Of a DNA stretch of 64,000 nt, positions 30,493-41,300 are shown piece by piece; the stretch's first letter is position 1; each line of letters opens with the position of its first letter. The DNA is from Wolfiporia cocos. Its lineage: Eukaryota; Basidiomycota; Agaricomycetes; Polyporales; Phaeolaceae. Both the position numbers and the translations under genes were made by a program. Location: assembly GCA_029448655.1 (NCBI GenBank), contig JACCLO010000010.1, positions 1,550,001-1,614,000 on the forward strand. Direction: 5' to 3'. The notes beneath the pieces were generated by a model that had not been told where the DNA came from, did not search any database, and saw only the letters and a program-made list of their open reading frames with translations.

Positions 30493-33400
30493 GAGGGAAG
30501 CCCACGGTCTTACCCTCCGAGAAAGCAGCACATGTAATTACCTCGTTCGAGAAGAATCGATCCCTCTTCATTCCGGTAATCATGATGCTGGCAAAACCCG
30601 TGAAGTGCAACGCACTAATCGACTCAGGAGCAATGTCCAACCTCGTCCACAGCAGAGTGGTAGAAAAATACAAGGTGCCCACGCAACCCTTGAAGAATCC
30701 GATCATCGTCAAAAATGTTGACGGGACAGAAAACAAAGATGGGCGAATAGACCGAGAAGCCACCATACTACTACGATACCCGAAGACCCAGAAAACGAGA
30801 AAAGTCCGATTCCTGGTAGGATCGATCGGGACAGAAAATATGATTCTAGGGTATGGATGGCTAAAAGACGAAAACCCCACAATCGACTGGAAGGACCAAA
30901 CAGTCGATATACGATCAATACTCGGGGCAGAAGAAAAGAAACAGGAAGCCACAATCCGAATGGATACGGTGGAGATGGTAGTTGCCCCAGAAGGAAGAAT
31001 TCCAACAAGGGGGACCCAAGAAGCTGCGGGGTATGACCTTTACGCCGCAGAAGAAACCGAGATTCCCGCCGGAGGATGGAAACTCGTCTCCACAGGAGTA
31101 AAGATGAAGATCCCAAAGGGATCATATGGAAGGCTGGCCGGACGATCGGGCAACACCCTCAGACACGGATTGGTAGTACAAGCCGGAATCATAGACTCGG
31201 ACTACCGAGGCGACGTCGGAGCCATCGTCTTCAACTACTCGGACAAAGCGCATAGAATTATCCCGGGCATGCGAATAGCCCAGATAATTTTCGAACGACA
31301 CCTCACCCCCGACATCTTAGAGGTCGAAGACCTAGATGAAACAGAACGAGGGGAAAAAGGGTTCGGATCCACGGACCAGCCAGAAGAAACAGCGCAGCGG
31401 CTCTATACTCCCGAAGAGTACGAAGCGATCCGACGCTTCGCGAAAGATAACCCTAGGATCATAGGAAAGAAAGGGGAAACGCGAAAGAAGTTCCGAACAA
31501 AGACACAAATCATCAACGCTGTCAGGAAAGCGCTAACGAAGTCTCAGGAATTCGCACAAAAAACCCCCGAACCAGAACGAACAATTGAAGAGATGGTCCC
31601 GAAACACCTACTGGACTTCGCCAAGGTGTTTAGTAAGGAGTCCGCAGCAGCGTTCCCCCCGTCGAGACCATGGGATCACGCCATCGAATTAAAACCCGAT
31701 TTCGTGCCGAGAGACTGCAAAGTCTATGCACTCTCACCCAAAGAACAACAGGCGCTGGACGAATTCCTGAAAGAAAACCTGGCAAAAGGTTTCATAATCC
31801 CTTCAAAATTTCCGATGGCGTCACCATTCTTTTTCGTCCCAAAGAAAGACAGCGGCCTGCGACCCTGTCAAGATTATCGATATCTGAACGAAGGAACGAT
31901 AAAGAACGTCTATCCCTTGCCACTGATCTCAGAACTCCTGGAAAAGCTAAAAGGAGCAAAGGTCTTCACAAAAATGGACCTTAGAGCGGGATACAACAAC
32001 GTGCGAATCAAAAAGGGAGACGAATGGAAAGCGGCCTTCAAAACAAACCGAGGGTTGTACGAGCCCACGGTTATGTTTTTCGGACTGTGCAATGCACCCG
32101 GGACCTTCCAAGCAATGATGAACGAAATCTTGAAAGAAGAAATCCTCGAAGGATGGGTGCTTGTTTATATGGACGACATCCTCATTTTCTCAGAAAACGA
32201 GAAAGTACACAAGGAACGGGAACGGCGGATCCTTCAGAGATTGGTGGATAACCATCTCTTTGTGAAACCCGAGAAATGCGCCTTCGGTGTCGACAGAGTC
32301 GAATTTCTGGGACTAGTCATCACCCCAGGAAATATCCAGATGGACCCAGCGAAACTCAATGGGATTAAGGAGTGGCCGACTCCCCGAAATCTCAAAGAAG
32401 TCAGATCCTTCCTAGGATTTGCGAACTTTTATCGGAAATTTATCGATCACTACTCTACGCACGCCCGACCCTTGGTAGACCTCACAAGAACGGTCACGGG
32501 GACAGTATTCCAATGGACGGAGAAAGAACAGAAAGCATTCGAGTTCATGAAGAAAGCATTCACGACGGCGCCCGCACTAGGGACACCAGACAAGGAGAAA
32601 CCGTTCATCCTCGAAACAGACGCATCTCAGTTCGCCACAGGAGCAGTGCTGAAACAGACGGATGAAACAGGGCGCGAACGGCCGGTGGGATATCTCTCAC
32701 AATCCCTGACATCAACAGAACGGAACTACGAAATCTACGATCGCGAACTACTCGGAATAGTCCGAGCATTAGAAGAATGGCGGCACCTATTGGAAGGAGC
32801 ACCGCACCGGATCTTGATCCGAAGCGATCATCAGAACCTGACGTACTGGAGAAGCGCACAGCGCCTAAATCGGCGACAAGCGAGATGGCATCTATTCCTT
32901 TCGCAATTCGACCTGAAATTGCAGCACGTCCCCGGAAGGAAACTGGTCATGGCCGACACGCTTTCCAGGTTGTACCACCTGGACGAAAGCAACGAAGACA
33001 ACGAGGGAATCACCATGATCCCAGACGAACTCGTCGTCCACGCAATCCAGATCCCGATCATCGATCGGATCAAGAACGCCCACGATCGAGATGAATCTGC
33101 GGAACAGGCGATCCGTGCCCTGGAAGGAACAGGCGAATTCCCCGCAAGAACCACCGCGGATGAATGGCAACAAACGGATGGGATACTGCTCTACAAGGGC
33201 AGGATGTACGTGCCGAAGGATGAGGGCCTTCGACGAGACGTCATCTCAAAATACCACGACACGATCCCGGCCGGACACCCTGGGATCTGGGGTACAACAG
33301 TACAGGTTAAGACCCATTTTTGGTGGCCCGACATGGGAACAATGATAGCGGAATACGTCCGGGGCTGCGCAATCTGTCAACAGATGAAACCTGATAGAAA

Positions 33401-35633
33401 TCCGCTGAAACCCCCTTTGCAGCCAATACCGACACGGGAAGACGCCCTCCCTTTCTCACAGTGCTCGGTCGATTTTGTCACCGACCTGCCAAGAGTCGGA
33501 AAGTATGACTCCATGATGGTAATTGTCGACCATGGCCTATCCAAGGCCATCTCTCTCACCCCATGCGACAAAACGATCACAAGCGAAGGGGCCGCAGAAA
33601 TATTTCACCGAAAAATCTACTCGTTATACGGCATCCCCCGAAAAATCATTTCAGACAGAGGACCACAGTTTGCATCAAAACTCTTCAAAGAATTATGCAA
33701 GCTGCAGGGAACAGAATCGGCAATGAGTACGGCGTACCATCCACAAACTGACGGACAAACAGAAAGAATGAACCAACAAATCGAAGTATACCTTCGCATT
33801 TACTGCATGAACGACCCGTTCCAATGGGTACAACGACTACCTGACGTCGAATTTGCACACAACACCAGACGAACCGAAAACCGGCCAGCGCCACTCGAAA
33901 TAATCCTGGGATATATCCCGAGAGGATTCCCAGACTATGACAGAGTAGGAAACGTCCCAGCAGCAGTTGACAGGATCAAGAAGATCAAAGAGGCGCGAAA
34001 GATGGCATTCATCGCGCATGAATTAGCCCAGAAAAGAATGGCAGGGCGATTCCTTAGAGAACTGCCAAAGCTTGAGAAAGGGGACAAGGTCTGGCTCGAT
34101 GCCAAGAACCTGACTATCCCCTACGAATCTAACAAACTGGCACCAAAGAGAGAAGGACCCTTCACAATCACGGAAAAGATGGGACCCACGACATACCGGC
34201 TGCAATTACCAACAAGCTGGAAAGTTCATCCGGTATTCCACGCCGCCTTACTAAAACCGTTCAAAGAAACAAGAGCGCACGGACCCAATTACTTACGGCC
34301 GCCACCTGATGTCATCAAGGGACAGGAAGAATACGAGGTCGAAGCCATCTTGGCTGATAGATGGAAAGGAAAGAAACATCAGTACTTCGTCAACTGGAAA
34401 GGTTATGCCACGGCCGACAACTCATGGGAAGACGAGGCGAACTTGGAGCACTCCAAAGAACTGATAAAAGGCTACCACAGGACGAGAGTCAGGACAACCC
34501 CGACACTCGAAAATAGGACAGTAATAGCATGTCGACGACTCGCCACCAGCTTCCCCGCCGTACCGCGACCCCCAGCGATGCAGATCGTCGAGAAGGCCGA
34601 CTGCGAGGTACGCCACCAAGGAGGTATTCCCCCCAGCATCTACAGATTAGACACGCCCTCCTCTGGTACAGGGCCGAGGGACCTTTTGCTGGCCGAGCCG
34701 ATGGCTGGTCGGCCCTCTTCGACATCGCGCAGGACCTCACCCACATATACAGCTCGTACCAGAACATCACCGAGGACCTCGTCCGAATGGAGGGGCAGAT
34801 CAGAGCACAGAGAGAGGGACTCGAACTACTCACCGACAGACTTATCGACCGATTGGCCGCCACTACAACGGCCCGACTACGACATGCGCTCAACGACTTC
34901 GAGGATCGCGAGCACGTTACTCCCAATCGACCCGAATACACACCACGACCCGCCCGCTTTTTCACCCCCGACGAACGACGCCGAGTTGCAAGGCCGTTTG
35001 ATTTTATGGAGGGCGATAGAGTATTACTTCCTCTGCCTACCGAGACTCAGAGAGCCCGCCGAACAGGAGTTAGAAACCCGACGCCACGTATTTCTGGTAT
35101 GGGAGGCAACGGGAGACGTGAACCACCTGCACGCCCGACGAGCCCTAGGGCTACCCCAGCGCAACAGCGAAGAGCGAATAGCACGCCGCCTATTCGACGA
35201 TCTCCGTCGGTGCAGAGCATTACCCGCGAGGAGTTTGAGCGAGGTGCGAGGGAGCACAAACGAGACACCGCCTCCCTACCCACATGGGCCGCACGGAACC
35301 TCCACCGAGCCGCACACCACTGGAGGTATCAACATAACGAATACCTCCGCGATATCCCTTCCCTACGGGTACCAGCGAGGCCCTCACCTGAGCAGCCGTG
35401 TCGACAATGTGGCTCCGCCAACCACTGGATCCTCGACTGTCCCGACTATATTTGCAGAACTTGTGGACTCGATCAACCAGGTCATCGACAGAATGAATGC
35501 CGCCAACACTTCGTATGGCGAACTCCTACGACCCCGTCCCTCAGCGGGAACGGCGACATCTACAACGAACAGGACGCCGAGGCACTCTGAAGAGGGGAAC
35601 TTGGGAGATTCGTCGAGGCCGACAAACGCCTAG
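30429..35633 (+). CDS. LTR-A Pol (protease, dUTPase, RT, RNase H, integrase, chromodomain)
   Basis: The pol frame is open from 30429, overlapping the last 64 nt of gag, so a -1 frameshift is the likely route in; the first internal ATG is 30582. Numbered from that ATG: protease (LIDSG, 12-16), dUTPase (about 140-270: AAGYDLYAAEE, AGRSG, AGIIDSDYRGD, RIAQIIF, GEKGFGSTD), RT (about 355-545, YMDD near 529), RNase H (ETDASQF near 676), integrase (HHCC finger, SDRGPQF near 1023) and a C-terminal chromodomain (about 1249-1300: YEVEAILADRWKGKKHQYFVNWKGY...SWE). After the chromodomain the frame runs on for about 380 residues over ORF3. I see no classical slippery heptamer in the overlap. Confidence 0.94.
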   Translation, partial: GPESQEPRAPSTARRRTGFCLGGKPTVLPSEKAAHVITSFEKNRSLFIPVIMMLAKPVKCNALIDSGAMSNLVHSRVVEKYKVPTQPLKNPIIVKNVDGTENKDGRIDREATILLRYPKTQKTRKVRFLVGSIGTENMILGYGWLKDENPTIDWKDQTVDIRSILGAEEKKQEATIRMDTVEMVVAPEGRIPTRGTQEAAGYDLYAAEETEIPAGGWKLVSTGVKMKIPKGSYGRLAGRSGNTLRHGLVVQAGIIDSDYRGDVGAIVFNYSDKAHRIIPGMRIAQIIFERHLTPDILEVEDLDETERGEKGFGSTDQPEETAQRLYTPEEYEAIRRFAKDNPRIIGKKGETRKKFRTKTQIINAVRKALTKSQEFAQKTPEPERTIEEMVPKHLLDFAKVFSKESAAAFPPSRPWDHAIELKPDFVPRDCKVYALSPKEQQALDEFLKENLAKGFIIPSKFPMASPFFFVPKKDSGLRPCQDYRYLNEGTIKNVYPLPLISELLEKLKGAKVFTKMDLRAGYNNVRIKKGDEWKAAFKTNRGLYEPTVMFFGLCNAPGTFQAMMNEILKEEILEGWVLVYMDDILIFSENEKVHKERERRILQRLVDNHLFVKPEKCAFGVDRVEFLGLVITPGNIQMDPAKLNGIKEWPTPRNLKEVRSFLGFANFYRKFIDHYSTHARPLVDLTRTVTGTVFQWTEKEQKAFEFMKKAFTTAPALGTPDKEKPFILETDASQFATGAVLKQTDETGRERPVGYLSQSLTSTERNYEIYDRELLGIVRALEEWRHLLEGAPHRILIRSDHQNLTYWRSAQRLNRRQARWHLFLSQFDLKLQHVPGRKLVMADTLSRLYHLDESNEDNEGITMIPDELVVHAIQIPIIDRIKNAHDRDESAEQAIRALEGTGEFPARTTADEWQQTDGILLYKGRMYVPKDEGLRRDVISKYHDTIPAGHPGIWGTTVQVKTHFWWPDMGTMIAEYVRGCAICQQMKPDRNPLKPPLQPIPTREDALPFSQCSVDFVTDLPRVGKYDSMMVIVDHGLSKAISLTPCDKTITSEGAAEIFHRKIYSLYGIPRKIISDRGPQFASKLFKELCKLQGTESAMSTAYHPQTDGQTERMNQQIEVYLRIYCMNDPFQWVQRLPDVEFAHNTRRTENRPAPLEIILGYIPRGFPDYDRVGNVPAAVDRIKKIKEARKMAFIAHELAQKRMAGRFLRELPKLEKGDKVWLDAKNLTIPYESNKLAPKREGPFTITEKMGPTTYRLQLPTSWKVHPVFHAALLKPFKETRAHGPNYLRPPPDVIKGQEEYEVEAILADRWKGKKHQYFVNWKGYATADNSWEDEANLEHSKELIKGYHRTRVRTTPTLENRTVIACRRLATSFPAVPRPPAMQIVEKADCEVRHQGGIPPSIYRLDTPSSGTGPRDLLLAEPMAGRPSSTSRRTSPTYTARTRTSPRTSSEWRGRSEHRERDSNYSPTDLSTDWPPLQRPDYDMRSTTSRIASTLLPIDPNTHHDPPAFSPPTNDAELQGRLILWRAIEYYFLCLPRLREPAEQELETRRHVFLVWEATGDVNHLHARRALGLPQRNSEERIARRLFDDLRRCRALPARSLSEVRGSTNETPPPYPHGPHGTSTEPHTTGGINITNTSAISLPYGYQRGPHLSSRVDNVAPPTTGSSTVPTIFAELVDSINQVIDRMNAANTSYGELLRPRPSAGTATSTTNRTPRHSEEGNLGDSSRPTNA
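34529..35590 (+). CDS. LTR-A ORF3: zinc-knuckle protein overlapping the pol 3' end
   Basis: A 353-residue frame from an ATG just after the chromodomain, in a different frame from pol and overlapping it for its whole length. The N-terminal half is Arg/Pro-rich with a probable helical region (ALFDIAQDLTHIYSSYQNITEDLVRMEGQIRAQ...LTDRLIDRL). Near the C-terminus is a CX2CX4HX4C zinc knuckle (CRQCGSANHWILDC), followed directly by a variant CX2CX6HX4C (CRTCGLDQPGHRQNEC). Two adjacent metal-knuckle motifs are unlikely by chance, so this frame probably codes for a nucleic-acid-binding protein. How it is expressed and what it does are unknown. Confidence 0.65.
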   Translation: MSTTRHQLPRRTATPSDADRREGRLRGTPPRRYSPQHLQIRHALLWYRAEGPFAGRADGWSALFDIAQDLTHIYSSYQNITEDLVRMEGQIRAQREGLELLTDRLIDRLAATTTARLRHALNDFEDREHVTPNRPEYTPRPARFFTPDERRRVARPFDFMEGDRVLLPLPTETQRARRTGVRNPTPRISGMGGNGRREPPARPTSPRATPAQQRRANSTPPIRRSPSVQSITREEFERGAREHKRDTASLPTWAARNLHRAAHHWRYQHNEYLRDIPSLRVPARPSPEQPCRQCGSANHWILDCPDYICRTCGLDQPGHRQNECRQHFVWRTPTTPSLSGNGDIYNEQDAEAL

Positions 35634-35640
35634 GGAGGGG
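35632..35640 (+). promoter_or_regulatory. LTR-A polypurine tract
   Basis: AGGGAGGGG overlaps the pol stop codon (TAG at 35631-35633) and lies 4 nt upstream of the 3' LTR. It is the likely plus-strand primer. Confidence 0.7.
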
Positions 35641-35644
35641 CTGA

Positions 35645-36352
35645 TGTTACGATTATTTTGATTTTTCGAATATCTGCAGAACTCACCACCGGTCGAATAC
35701 GATACAGGGACTTGTTGCGCAACCAACCCCCCTGGCTACTCGTGACTCTACTGGGCGCATCCCCAGTTGTACTAGTTTGTAGGGCGTGTTTCATCGTTGG
35801 CAGATCCAACTCTGCCTCCGTTTCATGTTCATCGTTTATTAGCTGATAGATGGCGTTCAACCGCCATCATTCCTATCTATCGTCTCGGATATATCACTAC
35901 ATACTTATCAAACGTTTGGTACTATAGCGTAGATAGTAGCGGTGACATCTGGGACAGGCTTGACCCCTGAAAGCTAACGTAGTATATAAACTCATGTACT
36001 TACTGTCGAGGCTCTTCAGCTCGACCTTGTTGTATAAACAAGAAGTCTTATACTCGTTCTCAAACGTAGGAAACTACGCTTAGTATTTCTCGCACGAGCA
36101 ACCGAACGACTAAGTCCTCGAAGTGCACACTGACTTCTCGGACTTAGGCGAGTCTTATATTCTATTAGACTCGCATCTGAACAGATTATATCCTCTAACG
36201 CGTATTGGATATTACACGATCTCCTAGGAACTTCACCTAGGACCTGAAGGCATCTAACGAGCATTTGCCTTGCATACGGCTCTACGCCCACGTGCAGAAG
36301 AACGATCTATATTCGCGACTCGAATATACGAACGGGTATTCGACCCGTAACA
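35645..36352 (+). repeat. LTR-A 3' LTR
   Basis: A 708-bp LTR that appears base-for-base identical to the 5' LTR by eye and is followed directly by the GTTGG target duplication. Confidence 0.92.
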
Positions 36353-36545
36353 GTTGGGGCCGGCCTCTCCCGGCTGCGCGAGGGATCTGCCGGCCCCGCC
36401 ACTAATAGGTAGTCATAACAGTAAGGAGGCCAAACGCATCTTCGCAGTCGTCATATAACGTCTCTACATTACACTTTATGTGACCATACAGACTCAGGGC
36501 TAAGCTGTACTTACAGCCGGGCAAGAAGGATATGCGGTGAGTACT
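36353..36545. other. short ancestral spacer between LTR-A and LTR-C
   Basis: About 190 bp of single-copy sequence. It starts with a GC-rich inverted repeat (GGGGCCGGC ... GCCGGCCCC, about 36356-36405). A donor-like GTGAGTACT at its end is cut by the LTR-C insertion (GTACT duplication, 36541-36545). It is probably part of the original DIM1 upstream region. Confidence 0.45.
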
Positions 36546-37594
36546 TGTCACAAGCCAATTTCAAAGCCTAGTAGAACATCCTAGGTTGACACCCCATTCA
36601 CGCCATATGCAGGCTACAGCACTCTATCCGAGCCCAGCTGGAATCCCACGGCAACGCTAGTAGAAGCCCTCCGCTATACAGGACACTACGGGCACTAGCA
36701 GGCCACCAGCAGTCTAACCCTAAACTCAGTCCAAGTCCCGGCAGCAAGACATACGCTGCCTAGTCCCTAAACCCCGGAGTCACGAGCCGGCCCCTAGAGC
36801 CCAACAGGCTACGATAGCACGACAGGTACACCTTGTACAACTAAAGGCTACCCATCGCACACTACGCTATACGCCGACTAGGGGCACGGTCTACACTCGC
36901 ACGTGACCCAGAATACTAAACCTAACGCCCCGCGTCCCCACCGCACGGACACTCCCCATTACAGGCAATAGACCTAGTCTACGAGTCCACGCTACGGCTT
37001 CCCTCCAGTACCGCGACCTCTGGGAACCCGGGCCGTGAACGATCGACCCTCAGTACCGTAACTTCGGGAACAGAGGCCCCTGACGCGTCCTCTGACCACA
37101 CCCTGTATAGATTCCTGCCCGTGGGATGGCAGAACCCTGACCGATGAACCAACGGTCGTCCCGCCATTACTGGCATGCACCCGACCAACGAGGAACACCG
37201 GTCGCATACCCGATCGTGGCAGACCACGCCCGATCACGGACTTAGAACCCCGCCATTACCGGCGCACCCACGATCGACGAGAACCACTGATCGAACCCGA
37301 TAGATTGGCTACTCTACTGATCCGCCCCTTATACGCTACGTCGCCATGGACATCAGCGCTCCGATGCCATTACCGGCACATAGCTCATAGCCAGTTAGAT
37401 ACCAGTACGTAGAGGCCTCTGAGCCACCGTACACAAACATGTACAAATAGATTAGGAGTATATATGCCGGACAGTCTTGAGCGTAAACCTCAGACTTGTC
37501 TTGGCCTTTTGTGCCTTGAGATGCCCGGACCAGGAAGGCGCTTTCATGCGACCCACCTTCCCCCGGTGTGTGTCTTAAGGTTGCGCTTGTGTCA
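36546..37594 (+). repeat. LTR-C 5' LTR with promoter
   Basis: A 1049-bp LTR. TATATAT is at 37459-37465 and the predicted RNA start AGACTTGTCTT is 33 bp downstream at 37492-37502. The LTR holds two tandem CAGTACCGYRACYTC-type units near 37014-37090; related units recur inside the element near 42300-42390. Confidence 0.88.
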
Positions 37595-38395
37595 TAAGAC
37601 AAGTCTCAACCCCCGGGGAGGTGTTCACCACTCCCCAACCCCGGCGCACGAGGGGCAACGTGCATTTCTCTTTCGCCCTTGTTTGACTGCGGTCATCCGG
37701 GCATTGTAGATCTTACACCCGCCGCACCAGGGTTAAGGGCAACTATACCCGACGACCAGGGTCAAGGTCTTACACCCGTACACTCCAGGGTCAAGGAGTA
37801 TTGGGATCTGGGGGTACATCGAGCAGCGTGAGGGGACCCCTCCTCACCGTTGTCTCTGAAGCTACTGGGCCACCCTCGCGCAATGCTTGGGCAAGGCTTT
37901 GGGTTACAACCCCACCAGCGAAACCGTGCACCCGTCGTGAAATAATCAAAGACGATAAGGGGCCCGCTGGCAGTTTACCAGGGAGCTGAGCGATTAGTTA
38001 CGGCCATTATCGGCCCGACTGTACGGACATTACAGTCCCCCCGGTTACCATAGAACCCAGCGCCTAACCAGCGGCTGAAGGGCCCAGACAGCGGCCAGTA
38101 CATTACGCCACTTGGCTTATACTATAGACTTTTACACGCCCCATCACATAGGCGGATAGATCCCGGTCCCCCGGTATCCCGGATTAGCTCTGGGGCTGGA
38201 CGAGGATTCGGAGGCTGCACTTTCTTGCCGGCCTTGGGCAGAAAACCCCTTGGCGTTTCTTGGCGCATCACCGAAAAGTGATGGGTGCAGATTAGAGTAG
38301 ATCGAAAGTACCCGAGAAGTAGGAGTTTGTAGTCTCCACCCCGATAGCAGCTATAGGCTGAATGCCACAGTGGGCGGGGGGCGCTCCGAAAGAAT
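37595..38395 (+). other. LTR-C leader similar to the LTR-B leader
   Basis: Several blocks occur in the same order and spacing as in the LTR-B leader: CCCCGGCGCAC with AGGGGCAA and TTCGCCCT; GGCTTTGGGTTACAACCCCAC; a GAAATAATCAAAG block; a GGTATCCCGGATTAGCT / GCCGGCCTTGGGC / CCTTGGCGTTTCTTGGCGC block; and CAGCTATAGGCTGA with CCACAGTGGGCGGG. Keeping a leader without genes suggests it carries packaging or replication signals. Confidence 0.75.
37596..37606 (+). promoter_or_regulatory. LTR-C self-primer binding site
   Basis: AAGACAAGTCT starts 1 nt after the LTR and is the exact 11-nt reverse complement of AGACTTGTCTT at 37492-37502. Compared with LTR-B, the central pair has changed on both sides together (C:G to T:A), so pairing is kept. 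Confidence 0.84.
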
Positions 38396-41300
38396 ACAGG
38401 GGAAATCTGATCGTGACTCCACTTTGCGTACTGTAGGAATTCAGTACATACACACTCGTTACGTACACCGCCGGAGACTGGGCTTGGTCGCCCCCGGCAC
38501 AGGACCTTTTCTTTTTGGACATTGCCGCGAAGAACGCCGTGGCTAGAACGATTAAGTCTCCATGCCGCCCTACCATGACTGGCCGCGCGAAGGGCTCAGT
38601 GGCACCCAAAATCCTAGGGGGAAAAACCGTGCCGCAGATCGAAAGCGGTCACCCCGAAGATGAAACACCACTGGACCCCGAGTACCCCGCAGGCCAGGGG
38701 CCGCTATAGGAAATACATACACTCTCGTTTAGAATGGACAATACATTCCTTCACGATAAACCCGTCCGACGTAATGTCTAGTCCGACATATCCACAGTCC
38801 ACAATACATAGTCAATTAGGCAGCAAGGGTACCCAACTCCCTGCTTCACACAGAAGGCCTGCACCGTAGCGGAATCCGACACCGGCTCGTAAAGTAGAAA
38901 AGCCTCACCAGCACTTTACGTAGCCAACGCCGCCACGCACTACACCGCGCTTGGGAAAAGGAGGTACAAACTCCCGAGCACGCCGAACGACTATACGTAG
39001 TTGCTAGCCCATGTATACTACGGACTGTGAATATCCCAGACAATATACTCTATATCGGTAACCCCGAAAAGACCAAAAGTAGGAAGTACACACCGGTCAC
39101 TCCGACGGCACCGCGAAATCCAAGGCTGCCGTGAACATCTTGGGGGCCGCGCCTCCCTTGAGCACTCGGTATGCTAAGGACTAGCAACGCTGTGAAACCG
39201 CGTACCTACTAGGGGGAACATAACCCGAATAAGAGTAGGGATGGACATGTACAAACTGGACATAGGAAAAAGACGTACACGAAGAAACTGGACAACAAAG
39301 GAAGGAGACCGACGGAGCGAGAGGAAGCAGTAAGCTACGCCACGCGAGGACGAAGGATCGAGCTTTCGAGCTCTCTGGGACACGCCAAGCACGCGGAAGC
39401 CGAACAAGTACCTGTTCCGCCATAACACGACATCCATCCACAACCGGCATCGAACCCGACTGGCACCGGCAGTCTGTCACGAGACCGACGTAACCAAAAG
39501 CAAGTACACTGGAGAGGGACTCGGGGCCTGGACGCACTTCGTCCGAATAGGAACCGGCTCACGGAATAAAGCCTAGGAAGCGAGTATCGGACTCACCACG
39601 AATCAGGTATGCCCCTTATTTTAATTCATGGACTATACTCTGCCATGGGGCAAACCACGAACCCTGAGCGATGAACCATTCCGCTCCGTCACGAACCCAA
39701 GCGGTAAACCATCCCGCTACGAACTTTCTATTTGGAGGAATGGCCCACGGGCACTCCACCCTTTTGACTCCGTTATGAAATACCCTGGGGAACCGCGTAA
39801 TACGCGCCCACCTAATACTTTATAAAAATATATAAATCGATGCAACCCTCAATAGTAAGGGATAACATCACGTCACGTACCACGGGTCTGGACGAGGGGA
39901 AATGGCAGCCTCGCCCAGACTCACGACCCATAATACATGAAGCGCGAACCCAGACCACGGGCGCGTGGAATCTATTCAGTACGACCCAAACAAAGGGCGT
40001 ACATTTACAATGAAGCATGTACCAACCCAGGAACGGGAAGGGACACGTGGAATTTTTTATGACACCCCCGGGCGCAACCCTCCCAGACACACGGAGGACC
40101 GGGCATGCCGACGACCTAATCCTGCGGGAAGGTCATGACCACGCCTACGGGCATAGGGACATTGTACCCTGGTAGTAGCACATGTACTACCCACGGGAAT
40201 AATTAACCCACCACGTCCAGAATGGCCTTAACCGGCGAGGACGTGAAGGGACAGTGCGACGGAACATTCCGCGCTGTCCAGACCCTAAAAGTCGTACTAA
40301 ATGATTCAAAACGGAATAGATCATTTAGGAGATCCGAAACGACACCCCATGGATAATCGAACCGACTCGCGGACCAGATCGTACCGCAATAATACGACCA
40401 GTCACAGCTCGAACGGCCAGAGTAAGAGGAACATTTTGAGAACATATGGAAAGTACTCCGAGAGGAAAACGGCACTGGTTACGACCCCGGCTGAGCCACC
40501 TCGGTAGAGGAAATCCCGTCTGATAGGCAACTACCCCATACAGGGATTCATAAGCCCTAGTTCAGAAATATGAACTTGATTAGTACTCCGAAGCCCGACG
40601 ACTTGGCTCGCCACGCAGTACCGATCCCCGCTAATGCAAGAGCACCGGCGCACTTCACCTGCTCAGCGCAAGACGGACCCATTCGATCGTCACTACATCC
40701 ATGACAACTCATTCCGGGACAGCCAACGAGAACCACCGGCAGTCCACCACCGCGACGAGAAATACCGCGGATAACGAATACACGACCGATGTACCATTCC
40801 GGTCAACGAACCAACCCCGCCCCCGATCTGAACCAAGTAGATCGCGGGGATGTAAATGTGTTATACTTGCTTACATTCTAGAGAAAACAGGAACAGGAAA
40901 AGTAGAAGGACCCACCCTGAAGAGGGGGTCCTGGTAACCCAATACGACGCACACTTCCGTCGTAACCGATCAAGCCTGAGGGAACCGCAACCAAAGCAGG
41001 AGTTCCCTAGTCCTCGCGCTACCCTACCAGGAGTGCTGAGAAACCGGAATTACCAGCCGAGGAAGCAACCCCCTTCGCTCGATCTCGAAACACCTACACC
41101 GACTAGAATCGTCAAGTTAAGCAAGTTGCCGCTGCCAACACACCACCCCAGCAGACGGCTGTAACAACATACACCTATACCCCGCCTTCGACAGGAACAA
41201 GGCAGGCAGAGCGTCACGTGTCGGACCCTAACCCAGAACTATGGGCCGCACGCGAACCAGACGCCCAGCCACTATACCCACACGCGCTAGATCGCGCACT

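Larger units (their letters stand above)
27891..36352 (+). mobile_element. LTR-A: full-length chromovirus-type Ty3/gypsy element with dUTPase and ORF3
   Basis: An 8462-bp element with 708-bp LTRs (27891-28598 and 35645-36352) that look identical. Target duplication GTTGG is present on both sides (27886-27890, 36353-36357). Order: 5' LTR, self-primer site, gag, pol in the -1 frame (protease, dUTPase, RT, RNase H, integrase, chromodomain), an overlapping third frame with zinc knuckles, purine tract, 3' LTR. All frames are open, so this copy may be active. Four further copies survive in the window as solo LTRs (659, 1613, 4608, 59631). Confidence 0.96.
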
